A stretch of DNA of 64,000 bases from Sulfolobaceae archaeon (GCA_026627305.1 JAPNVD010000007.1:24578-88577); one strand, 5' to 3'; positions 48,998-59,014 are shown, counted from the stretch's first letter. Notes: generated from the sequence alone by a model not told the origin. Numbers and translations: made by a program.

Positions 48998-49645
48998 ATG
49001 AAAGAACGAACATTAGCACAAAACAAAAACGAATTTGACGGACAAGAGATTTCTCAGCAAATTGCAATGCATGTGAAAGAGATTTTAAGATTACTAGGAG
49101 AGGATCCTGAAAGAGAAGGATTAAGGGAGACTCCAATGAGAGTAGCTAAAGCACTTTTAGAGATAACTCATGGTTTAAGAATGGAAAAACCAACAATGAA
49201 AATATTTGACATTGCTGAAAAGGATGGAAAGTATAGTGAAAACCAGCTAATAATACTGAGGGATATAAGCTTAAGATCTCTATGTGAACATCATTTATTA
49301 CCTATAATAGGAAAAGTCCATGTAGCATATATTGTTGGAAGCTCAGGTAAAGTCGCTGGGTTAAGCAAAATAATAAGGTTAGTCGATTATTACGCTTCAA
49401 GACCCCAATTACAAGAGAGGCTAACCGAAGAGATAGCAGAAGCTATAATGAACAGTGACATAAAGCCTAAAGGAGTATTCGTAGCTGTTTATGGAGTTCA
49501 CATGTGTACGTATTTAAGAGGAGTTAAGGATGAGACATCGAGACTACTTACCATGGCTTATAAAGGTGAATTTGAAACAAATGCCGAACTGAGAAATTCA
49601 GTAATTAAAATACTGAACCTTAATAAAAAGGAAAATTTATTATAG
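48998..49645 (+). CDS. folE: GTP cyclohydrolase I
   Basis: A 215-residue enzyme converting GTP to dihydroneopterin triphosphate. Family motifs are EDPEREGLRETPMRVAKAL, SLCEHHLLPIIGKVHVAYI with the zinc Cys and His, GLSKIIRLVDYYASRPQLQERL and GVHMCTYLRGVKD. A TTG two codons earlier is an alternative start. It may feed archaeosine/queuosine precursors and the pterin of the modified folate made with beta-RFAP synthase further along. Confidence 0.93.
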   Translation: MKERTLAQNKNEFDGQEISQQIAMHVKEILRLLGEDPEREGLRETPMRVAKALLEITHGLRMEKPTMKIFDIAEKDGKYSENQLIILRDISLRSLCEHHLLPIIGKVHVAYIVGSSGKVAGLSKIIRLVDYYASRPQLQERLTEEIAEAIMNSDIKPKGVFVAVYGVHMCTYLRGVKDETSRLLTMAYKGEFETNAELRNSVIKILNLNKKENLL

Positions 49646-49669
49646 TTTTTACAATATTTCATGTAATAG

Positions 49670-50575
49670 ATGAGTGGGAAAGAGAGAATATTAGAGGTTC
49701 TTAAAAAGCATGGAGATGTATATGAGAGCGAGCTCTATAAGCTAGCAGGTCTATCAAAGAGCAGGACTGCCGAAATATTAAAAGACCTAGAAAAAGAGGG
49801 TTTGATAAGGAAGTATACCGTTTTAGGTAAGAATAAAAAGGTTTCGTTAGTTAGAGAAAGGTTCTTAAGAATAGGGATAATTAAAGCTGCAGAGTATCCA
49901 TTTGTTATTCCTTTCGCAAAGAAGTTAAAGGAAAACAACATTGACTCGGAAATCGTAATATATAATAATGGTCTTCAGCTTACAAAGGATATTGTAAACG
50001 GTAAAATAGACTTGGGATTTTCACCAGTAATAGCTCAGATATTCTTTTCTAAAGTTTTCGGTTTAGAGATAATAGCTGGAGGAGCAAAAGGAGGAGCAGG
50101 AATAATAGGGAATTGCACAGATATTATTGGTTCTACTGAATTATCAAGTATGGAATTATGGACCCTCATGTCGGTTAAAGATTCTGAGATAGTTCATTTC
50201 GATAGCCCTGAAGAATTAATCAATGCGTTGCAAACTGGAAAGGTAAACAGCATATCAATATGGGAGCCGTACTACTCTATACTGGCAAGACAGGGAAAGT
50301 TTAAAATAAAGCAACCATTTGAGCCTTTTCACTGTTGTACTTTAGGAATGAGGAAAGAATTGGTTGAAATAAAGGATAAGATAAAAAGAATTTATGAAGA
50401 CTCATTCACTTGGTTTAAGGAATCCAAAGATAGATGGATAAGTGATTATTCTAAATTGCTTAACATAGATTATAATATCTTAAAAGAGAGCGCAAATAAT
50501 TATGAATTTGATTCCTACTTTAATTTAAAAGAAACATTAAAAACCTTGCAAAAAACAAATGTTTACATACCTTAA
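49670..50575 (+). CDS. winged-helix regulator fused to a THI5/NMT1-like binding domain
   Basis: A 301-residue protein without signal peptide. Residues 1-60 ([43 protein letters not shown]) are a winged helix-turn-helix. The rest ([51 protein letters not shown]) resembles the periplasmic-binding-like fold of SsuA/THI5 proteins. A cytoplasmic ligand-sensing repressor or activator is likely, perhaps for a thiamine-, sulfonate- or pyrimidine-like ligand. It converges with glnA with a four-base overlap. Confidence 0.75.
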   Translation: MSGKERILEVLKKHGDVYESELYKLAGLSKSRTAEILKDLEKEGLIRKYTVLGKNKKVSLVRERFLRIGIIKAAEYPFVIPFAKKLKENNIDSEIVIYNNGLQLTKDIVNGKIDLGFSPVIAQIFFSKVFGLEIIAGGAKGGAGIIGNCTDIIGSTELSSMELWTLMSVKDSEIVHFDSPEELINALQTGKVNSISIWEPYYSILARQGKFKIKQPFEPFHCCTLGMRKELVEIKDKIKRIYEDSFTWFKESKDRWISDYSKLLNIDYNILKESANNYEFDSYFNLKETLKTLQKTNVYIP

Positions 50576-51987
50576 ACATCTAAGTAGTAATAGAGCTCCA
50601 TTGGATGTGGATACATCTGTAACGCTCTCGCTTCTTCTCTCTTCAAATCGATATATGTTTGCAATATAGCACTGTTGAATACGGGCTTAAGATACTCGTT
50701 ATCGCTTTCAAGCTCATCTAATGCTTCGTCTAGCGATCTTGGTAGCTCTTTAATGTTTAATGCTTTTCTCTTCTCTGCCGATAGATGATAAATATTCTCA
50801 TCAACAGGATCACCAGGATCTTTCTTCTTCTTGACACCATCTACCGCAGCCATTAGAATTGCTGCAAAAGCCAAATATGGATTCGCAGAGGGGTCAGGAG
50901 ATCTATATTCTATTCTTTTAGCTTTCTCTATGCCTTTATAATAAACTGGTACTCTCACTATTGCACTCCTATTGCCCTTGCTCCATGCAATGTATACTGG
51001 AGCCTCAAAACCTGGAACTAACCTCCTGTAACTATTAACAGTAGGTGAAACTATAGCGCTCAATGATCTAGCGTGTTCAAGAATTCCACCAATAATATAT
51101 CTACCTATTTGGCTTATCTCTGCATACTCGTCATTTGGGTCGTACATTAAGTTCTTTCCTGAACTCCTATCCCAAAGACTAAAGTGTACATGCATTCCGC
51201 TACCGTTATCTCCGAATAGGGGTTTGGGAATAAAAGTAGCTATTGCGCCATGCTTTGCAGCTACATTTTTAACTACATACTTTAATGTTTGTACCTTATC
51301 AGCAGTATCAACTAATGTTGAGAACCTGAAATCAACTTCTGCTTGTCCACCTGTTGCTACCTCGTGATGAGTCGCCTCAATAGTGAAACCAAAGTAATCT
51401 GTTAACGTATTTATTATATCAACTCTGACATCCATTAATTGATCAACAGGAGGTGCAGGATAATATCCTTCTTTGAATCTGATCTTAAATCCACCAGTAT
51501 CCTCCCAAGGCGCTTCTCTCGCATGTATCTTATATCCAGTACCTCTCTGTGGAACAGAAACGTCAAGTTCTACTTTATCAAAAATGAAGAACTCCATTTC
51601 GGGACCAAAATAGCTAATATATCCTTCCTCTGCTTGAAATCTTTCAGCTTCTTCTGCTATAAACCTGGGATCTCTCTCAAATCTTCCCTTACCTTGACCC
51701 CAGAATACTTTAGTGATAACTCTTGCAACTCCTGGAGACCATGGTAACAATGCTACTGTTTCAGGAACTGGCACTAAAACCATATCGCTTTCGTAAATCG
51801 TCGTAAAACCTCTTATTGAACTACCATCTAACTTACCGAAACCTTCTTTAAAAGACTCTTCTGTAGCCTCTGAAGCAGGTACTGTAATATGATGTAATCT
51901 GCCAGGTACATCTGTAAACTGTAGATCAAGCCAACGTATATTATTTTCTTTTAATAATTTAAGGGCTCTTTCTACACTTGTCTGCAT
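50572..51987 (-). CDS. glnA: glutamine synthetase (type I)
   Basis: A 471-residue enzyme joining ammonia and glutamate with ATP. Motifs: LDGSSIRGF near residue 50, [44 protein letters not shown] and [20 protein letters not shown], ending [17 protein letters not shown]. The adenylylation-loop Tyr motif (NLY) is not obvious, so I infer no adenylylation control. The promoter lies directly upstream. Confidence 0.95.
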   Translation of the reverse strand: MQTSVERALKLLKENNIRWLDLQFTDVPGRLHHITVPASEATEESFKEGFGKLDGSSIRGFTTIYESDMVLVPVPETVALLPWSPGVARVITKVFWGQGKGRFERDPRFIAEEAERFQAEEGYISYFGPEMEFFIFDKVELDVSVPQRGTGYKIHAREAPWEDTGGFKIRFKEGYYPAPPVDQLMDVRVDIINTLTDYFGFTIEATHHEVATGGQAEVDFRFSTLVDTADKVQTLKYVVKNVAAKHGAIATFIPKPLFGDNGSGMHVHFSLWDRSSGKNLMYDPNDEYAEISQIGRYIIGGILEHARSLSAIVSPTVNSYRRLVPGFEAPVYIAWSKGNRSAIVRVPVYYKGIEKAKRIEYRSPDPSANPYLAFAAILMAAVDGVKKKKDPGDPVDENIYHLSAEKRKALNIKELPRSLDEALDELESDNEYLKPVFNSAILQTYIDLKREEARALQMYPHPMELYYYLDV

Positions 51988-52007
51988 AATTCACTTTTTT
52001 ATTGAAC

Positions 52008-52017
52008 ATTTTATAAG
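52008..52017 (-). promoter_or_regulatory. TATA box of glnA
   Basis: CTTATAAAAT on the minus strand lies 25 bases before the glnA ATG, predicting a leaderless transcript. Confidence 0.5.
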
Positions 52018-52174
52018 AGTTTTCGTACTACTCTTTTGAAATTGTTCAGTTTAAAGCCTGAAATCTATAATTATAGTATACATCATTTTCAGAATAATGA
52101 ACATGAATTTCAAAAAATAAAAATATAGGATAAAAGGAAAGAAGGTTTAAAATAAACGAAAAATTCTTATCTAT

Positions 52175-52576
52175 TTACCTGATATATTTTTGGAGATGCT
52201 CTTTCAATATTTCTTCTTCTACCGCACCTACTATTATATCCTCAACTTTACCGTTAACAATTATTACGGTTGACGGTATATTTACGATTCCTAACTCATC
52301 AGCAGTCTTTGGATTTTCATCAGTGTTGAGCCTACCGAAAAACGCTCTGTCTTTATACTCATTTGCAACTTTCTCAAATACAGGCTCATAAATGTAGCAT
52401 GGCGTACACCAAGGTGCCCAGAAATCTATCACAACTATGGGATTTGACTTAATTATCTCATGAAAATTCTCATCAGTAACCGCAGGCAAGCCAGTTTCTT
52501 TAGCTATTAACTTTTCCGCCTTATCTAGCAACTTCTTTACTACTTCATTAACAATGCTTTCTAATTCACTACTCAA
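52175..52576 (-). CDS. trxA: thioredoxin with WCTPC active site
   Basis: A 133-residue protein with an N-terminal helical extension of about 35 residues before the thioredoxin fold. The active site reads FWAPWCTPCY rather than WCGPC, and VNIPSTVIIV supplies the cis-Pro loop. It is cytoplasmic (no signal). It overlaps the acyl-CoA ligase gene upstream by eight bases. Confidence 0.88.
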   Translation of the reverse strand: MSSELESIVNEVVKKLLDKAEKLIAKETGLPAVTDENFHEIIKSNPIVVIDFWAPWCTPCYIYEPVFEKVANEYKDRAFFGRLNTDENPKTADELGIVNIPSTVIIVNGKVEDIIVGAVEEEILKEHLQKYIR

Positions 52577-53933
52577 TTTTATCTACAATATCTACTCTTT
52601 TTAACTTCTTATAAAATGCAACTCTGCTGTTCACGAAATTAAGAAGCTCCTCCGCTAAATTCTCTCTCTTTTCCTTTACAACAACTTTTGCTACAGGTTG
52701 CTGACCTAGATTTCCCGCATCTTCTCCTATCACTTTAGCATCTATAACATTAGGGTGCTTCTTTAATATTTCTTCCAAATCTCTTGGAAATATTGGATAT
52801 CCCTTAAACTTCAGCATCCTCTTTTTAACGCCTTTGAAGTACAGTAAACCATTTTCATCAACGCTAACAAGATCTCCAGTCTTTAACCAACCATCTTTAA
52901 ACACTTTAGCAGTTTCTTGCACATCTGAGTAACCTAACATAAGCCATGGAGCCTTAACCCATAATTCTCCAGTCTCGTTTAATCCTGCTTCCTTTCCATC
53001 ATCCTTTACAATCTTGATTTCAACTCCTTGCAAAGGTTTGCCTATACTTAATTTATTAGCATATTTGATTGGTTGAAAAGTTAAAACTAAACCTTCTGTA
53101 AATCCATACTCCTGAACTATTGTTTTATTATATTTCTCTCTAAACTTATCAACTGTTGATGGAAATAGAGGGGCTCCTGCACTTATACATAACTCTAACG
53201 AGCTTAAGGAACCCCTTCCTACTTCATTAATAGCATCATAAACCATTGGAACCGTTGCAATGAAATTCAATCCATACTTATCAATAGCGTTTATCGTCTC
53301 AACAGGATCGAACTTTCTCTCTATGTATAATGTGCCCCCAGCCTCGAGTACAACACCTAATACGCTATTACCTAAAACATGAGCGAGAGGAACAATTAAG
53401 ATTCCCTTTAACTCTTTCATCCCATATTCACGAAAGAGCATTGCAGAGTTCAACTCCACCCTTTTCGCACTATGTAATACTTGCATAGTTCTACCCGCTA
53501 TTCCCGCATAGTAATATACTAAACCAACTTCATCTTCTCTATAAATGTAAGGTGAAACGACCATCTCTTTGGTATTAAGCTCTGTAGCTACTTTATAGTC
53601 TTTAAGTACATTCTTTTCTCTCTCTAAGATTTCGTTATCTGTAACTATTAGATCTGGGTTAGCATCTTCCAAAATAAATTTAAGATCCTCAGCTGATGTT
53701 AATGGATCTAAAGCTATTATCTTAGCACCAGCCCAATACATTGCAAGATAATAAAGTATAGATTTTACAGAATTGAACATGAAATGAACAACAGTCTCTC
53801 CTGGATAAAAGTTATTAGCTAATTTAGAAATTTCATCCCTTGCACTTTCATAAGTGATCGTTCTTTCTCCTATCAAGAATGTCTTTGAAGGAGTTCGCCT
53901 ATACCACTTATTTACCAATTCTGCTAAACTCAT
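52569..53933 (-). CDS. AMP-dependent acyl-CoA synthetase/ligase (short form)
   Basis: A 454-residue adenylate-forming enzyme, shorter than usual. EYGFTEGLVLTF (A5) and LKTGDLVSVDENGLLYFKG (A7), plus KRMLKFKGYPIFPRDLE, are clear. The P-loop is degenerate: YYYAGIAGRTMQV replaces TSGTTGxPK, and no C-terminal SGKIxR lysine is visible. It may act on an unusual acid or be partly inactive. It forms an operon with the thioredoxin gene. Confidence 0.72.
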   Translation of the reverse strand: MSLAELVNKWYRRTPSKTFLIGERTITYESARDEISKLANNFYPGETVVHFMFNSVKSILYYLAMYWAGAKIIALDPLTSAEDLKFILEDANPDLIVTDNEILEREKNVLKDYKVATELNTKEMVVSPYIYREDEVGLVYYYAGIAGRTMQVLHSAKRVELNSAMLFREYGMKELKGILIVPLAHVLGNSVLGVVLEAGGTLYIERKFDPVETINAIDKYGLNFIATVPMVYDAINEVGRGSLSSLELCISAGAPLFPSTVDKFREKYNKTIVQEYGFTEGLVLTFQPIKYANKLSIGKPLQGVEIKIVKDDGKEAGLNETGELWVKAPWLMLGYSDVQETAKVFKDGWLKTGDLVSVDENGLLYFKGVKKRMLKFKGYPIFPRDLEEILKKHPNVIDAKVIGEDAGNLGQQPVAKVVVKEKRENLAEELLNFVNSRVAFYKKLKRVDIVDKIE

Positions 53934-53974
53934 AAATAAGCCCTTAATTTATTTTAGTATGACCAAAGATAAAA

Positions 53975-54850
53975 ATGATAAAGATAATTGGACTATCAAG
54001 GATACATATAACTTTGATAGACCTTACTGGCGATCTCGGAAGAATAGATGGAGGAGTAGGAGTAGCATTAAAAGAACCAAAAATAGTAGTGAGAACTGGA
54101 GATTGTGAAAGGCCGAAAATCTCGCTTAACTTAAAGGATATAGTAATACCAAAAATCTGTATTGATGAAGACTATAGAGAACACGTGGGTTTAGGGCATA
54201 CCACACAGTATCTGCTCTCCATAGCAAAACTGATAACTGCATATAATTCATTGAATATGAACGCTGTTGAACTAGCCAAACTAGTGAAGAGAGGAGGCAC
54301 GTCAAGTGTTGGGGTTTATGCATTCGCCTATGGAGGTTTTATAGTCGAAGGAGGTCACTCAAAGAAGGTGAAGAGTGAGGCACTTCCTTCAGATTTTTCT
54401 GAGGCACCTCCTTCACCACTGATTCTTAGGACTCATTTCCCATGGTATATTTACGTTAATGTAAATGAAAAAGGTAAAAGGATATTTGGACAAGAGGAAC
54501 TCAAAGTATTTAAAAACGCAAAAATAGAGGGTGTTGATAGACTAGGTAGAGTCATTCTAATGAAACTCATTCCTGCGGTACTCGAAAAGGATATATCTGA
54601 AACATTAGAGGCAATTGATCTCATCCAAGGATTAGGATTCAAGAAAATAGAAGTGGAATTACAGACGGATGAAGTTAAAGAGTTAATGAAGAGAATTAAG
54701 AGTAAAGGGTATCCAACAGGGCTATCCTCATTTGGTCCAGCAATATATACATTTGTGGAAACTAAAAGAGAGGGTGAAGAGTTAGTAAGTTATTTTGGTG
54801 GCTGGGTAACAGAACCAAATAATGAAGGTGCAAAGGTTATATGGAGTTAG
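53975..54850 (+). CDS. beta-ribofuranosylaminobenzene 5'-phosphate synthase
   Basis: A 291-residue GHMP-type enzyme joining PRPP and 4-hydroxybenzoate (or p-aminobenzoate) with loss of CO2, the committed step toward methanopterin-like C1 carriers. The N-terminus RIHITLIDLTGDLGRIDGGVGVAL, GLGHTTQYLLSIA and KRGGTSSVGVYAFAYGGFIVEGGHS are family blocks, and the PSDF/HFPWY segment follows. It overlaps the methyltransferase gene by 10 bases. Confidence 0.88.
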   Translation: MIKIIGLSRIHITLIDLTGDLGRIDGGVGVALKEPKIVVRTGDCERPKISLNLKDIVIPKICIDEDYREHVGLGHTTQYLLSIAKLITAYNSLNMNAVELAKLVKRGGTSSVGVYAFAYGGFIVEGGHSKKVKSEALPSDFSEAPPSPLILRTHFPWYIYVNVNEKGKRIFGQEELKVFKNAKIEGVDRLGRVILMKLIPAVLEKDISETLEAIDLIQGLGFKKIEVELQTDEVKELMKRIKSKGYPTGLSSFGPAIYTFVETKREGEELVSYFGGWVTEPNNEGAKVIWS

Positions 54851-55884
54851 AATATGATGAGTTCATACTGAATGATCTCACTAGCCTTTACGGAAGTTAT
54901 GTAAATGAAATCCTAGAAGCTCTAAAAAGACCTAACACACGATACTATGTAAGGGTTAATACTCTAAAAACCACTGTAGATTCTATCCTCGAAAAGTTTC
55001 CAGAATTTAGAATAGATGAAGATTTTAAAGAAGCTATATACACTATCACAAAAGGGCCATTTAAGTTAGGGGAGCATGATACGAAAGTTATAGTAGATAA
55101 GAAGACAGCAGAGAGCGTTATGTTAGGAGCTAACGTATATAAGCCAGGAGTTAAGAGGATACTGGGAAAAGGTAAAGAAGTAAACGTCGTATCAGAAAAC
55201 GGGGTCATAGTTGCTGAGGGCGAACTTGTAAATCAAGGTTCACTAATAGTGAAGACTACTAAATCACTCTATTACGTCCCTTCATTAAGGGATACTGAGG
55301 AATTTGCCTCTGGGTTAATATATCTTCAGGGCAAAGCCTCGATGCATGTAGCCCATCTGCTAGATCCACAACCTAATGAACTTATAATTGATATGACAGC
55401 ATATCCAGGAGGTAAGTTAACCCATATATATCAATTACAGCCCAAATCCAGAGTTATAGGCTTTGATCACACTGAAGCAAAGGTAAATAAGCTAAAAGAA
55501 ACATTGAAGAGAATGGGAATGGATAAAATACAGGTCTATAAAGCTGATTCTAGGTACTTATATGAAGACTTTAACATAAAAGACGTAGATAAAGTAATAA
55601 TCGACCCGCCCTGTTCAGACCTAGGTGTAAGACCTAAGATCTACGATAAAAAGACTAAAGATAATATAATGGTCTTGCATTCTTATCAGAAGCAATTCTT
55701 GAATTCAGCCTATAAAATACTTAAGAAGGGAGGTATAGTAATTTATTCAACATGTACATTAACAAGCTGGGAAAACGAAAAGGTAATAGAAGATCCTAGA
55801 TTTGAAGTAGAATTTACGTTAAGGTTCCTCCCTAATATTCACGATACCACAGGATTTTTTATCGCCAAACTAAGAAAAAAATGA
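54841..55884 (+). CDS. RsmB/NOP2-like rRNA cytosine-C5 methyltransferase with PUA domain
   Basis: A 347-residue SAM-dependent RNA methyltransferase. A PUA-like domain (about 70-150, TAESVMLGANVYKPGVKRI) precedes the Rossmann domain. Motifs include DMTAYPGGKLTHI, GFDHTEAKVNKLKE, DPPCSDLGVRP with the PC motif and YSTCTLTSWENE with the TC motif, so both catalytic cysteines are present. A target in rRNA or tRNA is likely. Confidence 0.87.
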   Translation: MELEYDEFILNDLTSLYGSYVNEILEALKRPNTRYYVRVNTLKTTVDSILEKFPEFRIDEDFKEAIYTITKGPFKLGEHDTKVIVDKKTAESVMLGANVYKPGVKRILGKGKEVNVVSENGVIVAEGELVNQGSLIVKTTKSLYYVPSLRDTEEFASGLIYLQGKASMHVAHLLDPQPNELIIDMTAYPGGKLTHIYQLQPKSRVIGFDHTEAKVNKLKETLKRMGMDKIQVYKADSRYLYEDFNIKDVDKVIIDPPCSDLGVRPKIYDKKTKDNIMVLHSYQKQFLNSAYKILKKGGIVIYSTCTLTSWENEKVIEDPRFEVEFTLRFLPNIHDTTGFFIAKLRKK

Positions 55885-55885
55885 T

Positions 55886-56404
55886 ATGCCTATAGAAGAA
55901 TTTGAAGGTAAAAAACCTAAGATTTCTCCTTATGCATGGATTCACCCTAGTGCTTACGTAATAGGTGATGTAGAGATTGGAGATTATACAGGAATTTGGC
56001 ACAACGTCGTGATTAGAGGAGATGAGGATAAGATAGTTATAGGAAAGGAGACCAACATTCAAGAAAACACGGTAATTCATACTGACGCTGGTATCAGAAC
56101 CGAAATAGGGGATAGGGTAACAATAGGACATGCTTGTATAATACATGGAGCTAAAGTCGGTTCACACACTATAATAGGCATGGGGGCTATCTTATTAAAT
56201 AACGCGAAAATTGGCGAGTACTCAATAATAGGTGCAGGAGCGGTAGTTACGCAAAATACAGAAATACCACCCTATAGCCTTGCGTTAGGTGTACCTGCAA
56301 AGGTTGTAAGGAAACTCACGGAGGAAGATATAAAGATGATAGAAGAAAATGCTGAAATATACTTAAATTATACAAAGAAATTTCTTAATGTGAGAAGCAA
56401 ATGA
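55886..56404 (+). CDS. gamma-carbonic anhydrase-like hexapeptide protein
   Basis: A 172-residue left-handed beta-helix trimer-forming protein. GDYTGIWHNVVIRGDEDKIVIGKETNIQENTVIHTD is the gamma-CA/YrdA hallmark. Three His residues for zinc are present, the last in IGHACIIHGAKVGSHTIIGMG. Whether it hydrates CO2 or acts like an acetyltransferase cannot be said. It starts two bases after the methyltransferase stop. Confidence 0.88.
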   Translation: MPIEEFEGKKPKISPYAWIHPSAYVIGDVEIGDYTGIWHNVVIRGDEDKIVIGKETNIQENTVIHTDAGIRTEIGDRVTIGHACIIHGAKVGSHTIIGMGAILLNNAKIGEYSIIGAGAVVTQNTEIPPYSLALGVPAKVVRKLTEEDIKMIEENAEIYLNYTKKFLNVRSK

Positions 56405-57372
56405 ATAGGGATATTAAGGCTATTAGATGGTTCATAAAGACACAAATATTAGGTGACCCATTCAATCCAATTTATGCTACGTTTAAAGTTACCTCAAGAT
56501 GTAACCTTCATTGTACATTCTGCAACCCTTCATATTACTCAGGAGAGTTAGGAGAAGGTTCCACAGAAACAATAAAGAGAATAATTGATAATTTAAGGGA
56601 TTCATCTATAACGGTATTATCGTTTGAAGGAGGAGAACCCACATTAAGACCTGATATATTAACACTCTTAGAATACGCCCATGATGGATCATTTTACGTA
56701 ATGCTTACAACAAATGGCTACAGACTCAATGATGAAGGCTTCTTAACCAAATTAGCTGATAGGATAGATTTCTTACATTATTCGATAGATGAATATCATT
56801 GGAATGTAAAGAAGTTGGATGAGCTATGTAAGTTCAGGAAGTATGGTTTGAAGGTTAATGTACAGACTGTTGTAACTAGATATAATTTAAATAAATTAGA
56901 GGAAAAAGTAAAGAAAGTTAGAGAATGTGGTTACAAAATAGTAATTCTTCCAGCAGTAGACTATCCAGAAAGTAAAGTTAAACTAGCGCCAGACCCTTAT
57001 GAACTATACAAGGTAATGGCAGATCTCAAGAGGAAATACGGTGCTACGATTAACAATACATGGGGGTTTATAAATGCGTTAATAGGAAAAACTAAAATAA
57101 ATAAGGTTGTAAGCTATTCCATAACGATCTATCCTAATGGAGATCTACCATATCCTGACGATATAAATGGTGAAATAGTAGGGAATTTGTCTAAAGAGAA
57201 GCTAACGGATATCTTAAAAAGCGAAAAGGTAAAACAGTTACAAGCTAAGATGTTAGAGGGAGGAGCAAAATATGAATATTTACATCTTCAGACTGCCTCA
57301 TTCAACAGCCTAAGTGATACATTTGAGTACGTGAGAGAAATGCTAAAGTGGAGATTTTTTGGCAGAGCCTGA
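56401..57372 (+). CDS. radical SAM domain protein
   Basis: A 323-residue protein with the CNLHCTFC cluster near residue 34 and SFEGGEPTLRP near residue 80. No second cluster of cysteines follows, so it is not SPASM- or MoaA-like. Similarity is to uncharacterised archaeal radical SAM proteins. It overlaps the carbonic anhydrase gene by ATGA and converges with xerA over 30 bases. Confidence 0.8.
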   Translation: MNRDIKAIRWFIKTQILGDPFNPIYATFKVTSRCNLHCTFCNPSYYSGELGEGSTETIKRIIDNLRDSSITVLSFEGGEPTLRPDILTLLEYAHDGSFYVMLTTNGYRLNDEGFLTKLADRIDFLHYSIDEYHWNVKKLDELCKFRKYGLKVNVQTVVTRYNLNKLEEKVKKVRECGYKIVILPAVDYPESKVKLAPDPYELYKVMADLKRKYGATINNTWGFINALIGKTKINKVVSYSITIYPNGDLPYPDDINGEIVGNLSKEKLTDILKSEKVKQLQAKMLEGGAKYEYLHLQTASFNSLSDTFEYVREMLKWRFFGRA

Positions 57373-58248
57373 GGAACTCTCCTCAAAGGTTTTTTTGTAC
57401 AACTTCTCTAGATCTTCCGATACTAAATGCGTATAGATCTGAGTGGTCTTAATATCTCTATGCCCTAGTATCCTTTGCACAGCAGGGACGGGAAGCCCTT
57501 TCTTTATTGCTAAAGTAGCAAAAGTATGTCTTAGCAGATGCGGTCTTAAATCCAAACCCAGTTTCTTCCCTAACCTCTTTATCCTTCTGTACAGAGCCTG
57601 ATAAGTTAGGTTAAACAGGGGTTGTTCAGGATCCTTAATTCCTTGCCTAGATATATAATTGATCAACAATTTTTTAGTCCTGTCGGTGAAGAAGACAACT
57701 CGCTCCTCATCGTTTTTAGCATTAGTGATGTGTATTGAGTTTCTTTCAAGATCTATATCGCCTAATTTTATCGACAAGAGTTCCTTTGCTCGTAGCCCGG
57801 TATCAAGAAATAGACTAACTATTAGTTTATTTTCAATTCCCTTAACTACTTTAAGTAATGCTTCTACATCCTCTTCTTTCAATATCTTAGGCTCCTTATT
57901 CCTGACTTTCGGAACTATTGGCTTTACGTTAACTCCAATCCACTTTAGAAACCTCCTCACAGCTATAACATAATATCTAATAGTTATAGACCTAGCCCTT
58001 CTAGCTTCATTCTCGTCTACCCTCTTTTTAAACTTCAGCTCTTTTCTCATAAGGGATGCTACCCACTTATTAACGTCCTCAGAAGTCACCTTTCGTGGAT
58101 CCTTTTTTATAAACTCCAAAAACTCCTTCACGGCAGTTACATACAACTTTATTGTACTATCACTAGCTCCTGAGATAAGTAAAGCGTCTCTAAATGCCTC
58201 TAAAATGTTTTCACTATCTTCAGGAGGCTCACCTAATTCTAACTTCAT
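57343..58248 (-). CDS. xerA: XerA tyrosine recombinase
   Basis: A 301-residue tyrosine recombinase of the archaeal chromosome dimer resolution type. The N-terminal core-binding domain is followed by catalytic residues in DTGLRAKELLSI (Arg), HLLRHTFATLAI (HxxR), GHRDIKTTQIYTH (His and Tyr). Length and the complete RHRY set indicate a functional enzyme. It is not an SSV-type integrase, and I see no dif site nearby. Confidence 0.93.
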   Translation of the reverse strand: MKLELGEPPEDSENILEAFRDALLISGASDSTIKLYVTAVKEFLEFIKKDPRKVTSEDVNKWVASLMRKELKFKKRVDENEARRARSITIRYYVIAVRRFLKWIGVNVKPIVPKVRNKEPKILKEEDVEALLKVVKGIENKLIVSLFLDTGLRAKELLSIKLGDIDLERNSIHITNAKNDEERVVFFTDRTKKLLINYISRQGIKDPEQPLFNLTYQALYRRIKRLGKKLGLDLRPHLLRHTFATLAIKKGLPVPAVQRILGHRDIKTTQIYTHLVSEDLEKLYKKTFEESSSGSAKKSPL

Positions 58249-58300
58249 GGCTTAAATGAAAAGATTGAGATTAGAGAAATAAATGGCAAAAAGCCCAATA

Positions 58301-58825
58301 TTACTTCACTTTTCCCATCCACTCTATATTTTTTACATTCTCCACTTGGTTAACCCATAATGCTAAAACGAAAAGTAGTGATGACAGTCTATTTAAGTAT
58401 TTAACATGGATCTCCTTAGCCTTATTTAACCTAAAAAGCTTAACAACTTTCCTCTCGCTCCTTCTGCATACAGTCCTAGCTAGATGTAAAAAGGCTGAAG
58501 CTTCATGACCTCCAGGGAAAATAAACTTAGTGATTAGTGGTAAAGAGGAGCCATATTTAGCGATAAGATCTTCTAGATGCTTAAGCCTAGATTCGTTGAA
58601 GCCCATATTAAATCCAGCTAATTCTGAGGATATCGTGAAAATATCTGCCTGAATTTCTACTAATTCGTCTTTTAGTTTAGGATACACAGAAACTACTATG
58701 CCTATAACAGAATTTAATTCATCCAAATCCCCAATAGCCTCGATTATATCATCATCCTTCCATACCTCACCTGCCGAAGGTATGCTTGTCCTTCCACTAT
58801 CACCTCTACCTGTATACCATACCAA
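58301..58825 (-). CDS. cob(I)alamin adenosyltransferase (PduO type)
   Basis: A 174-residue trimeric enzyme that adds the adenosyl group to cobalamin. YTGRGDSGRTSI at the N-terminus binds ATP, GDLDELNSVIGI is the substrate loop, FPGGHEASAFLHLARTVCRRSERK is the central block, and LNRLSSLLFVLALWVN ends the fold. It provides adenosylcobalamin for methylmalonyl-CoA mutase-type reactions. Confidence 0.93.
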   Translation of the reverse strand: MVWYTGRGDSGRTSIPSAGEVWKDDDIIEAIGDLDELNSVIGIVVSVYPKLKDELVEIQADIFTISSELAGFNMGFNESRLKHLEDLIAKYGSSLPLITKFIFPGGHEASAFLHLARTVCRRSERKVVKLFRLNKAKEIHVKYLNRLSSLLFVLALWVNQVENVKNIEWMGKVK

Positions 58826-59014
58826 TCCAATTCACCTAGATTAGAGCAGAATAGAATATTTTATTTTGATTTAAATTGAAAACAACCACGATATAAAAGT
58901 AGTCACTTAAACCTTCCATAAATCCTTATCATAAGTTAAGCTAGGCATATGCAAGTAACAATAAAATTTTACCTCCCTTATGACTAAAAAGGAAGAGAAA
59001 AGATTAAAAACAGC

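Noticed and set aside
57343..58248. XerA as the integrase of the tRNA-Gln element
   Set aside because: It is complete, matches the chromosomal XerA type and has no attachment site or SSV-type N-terminus.
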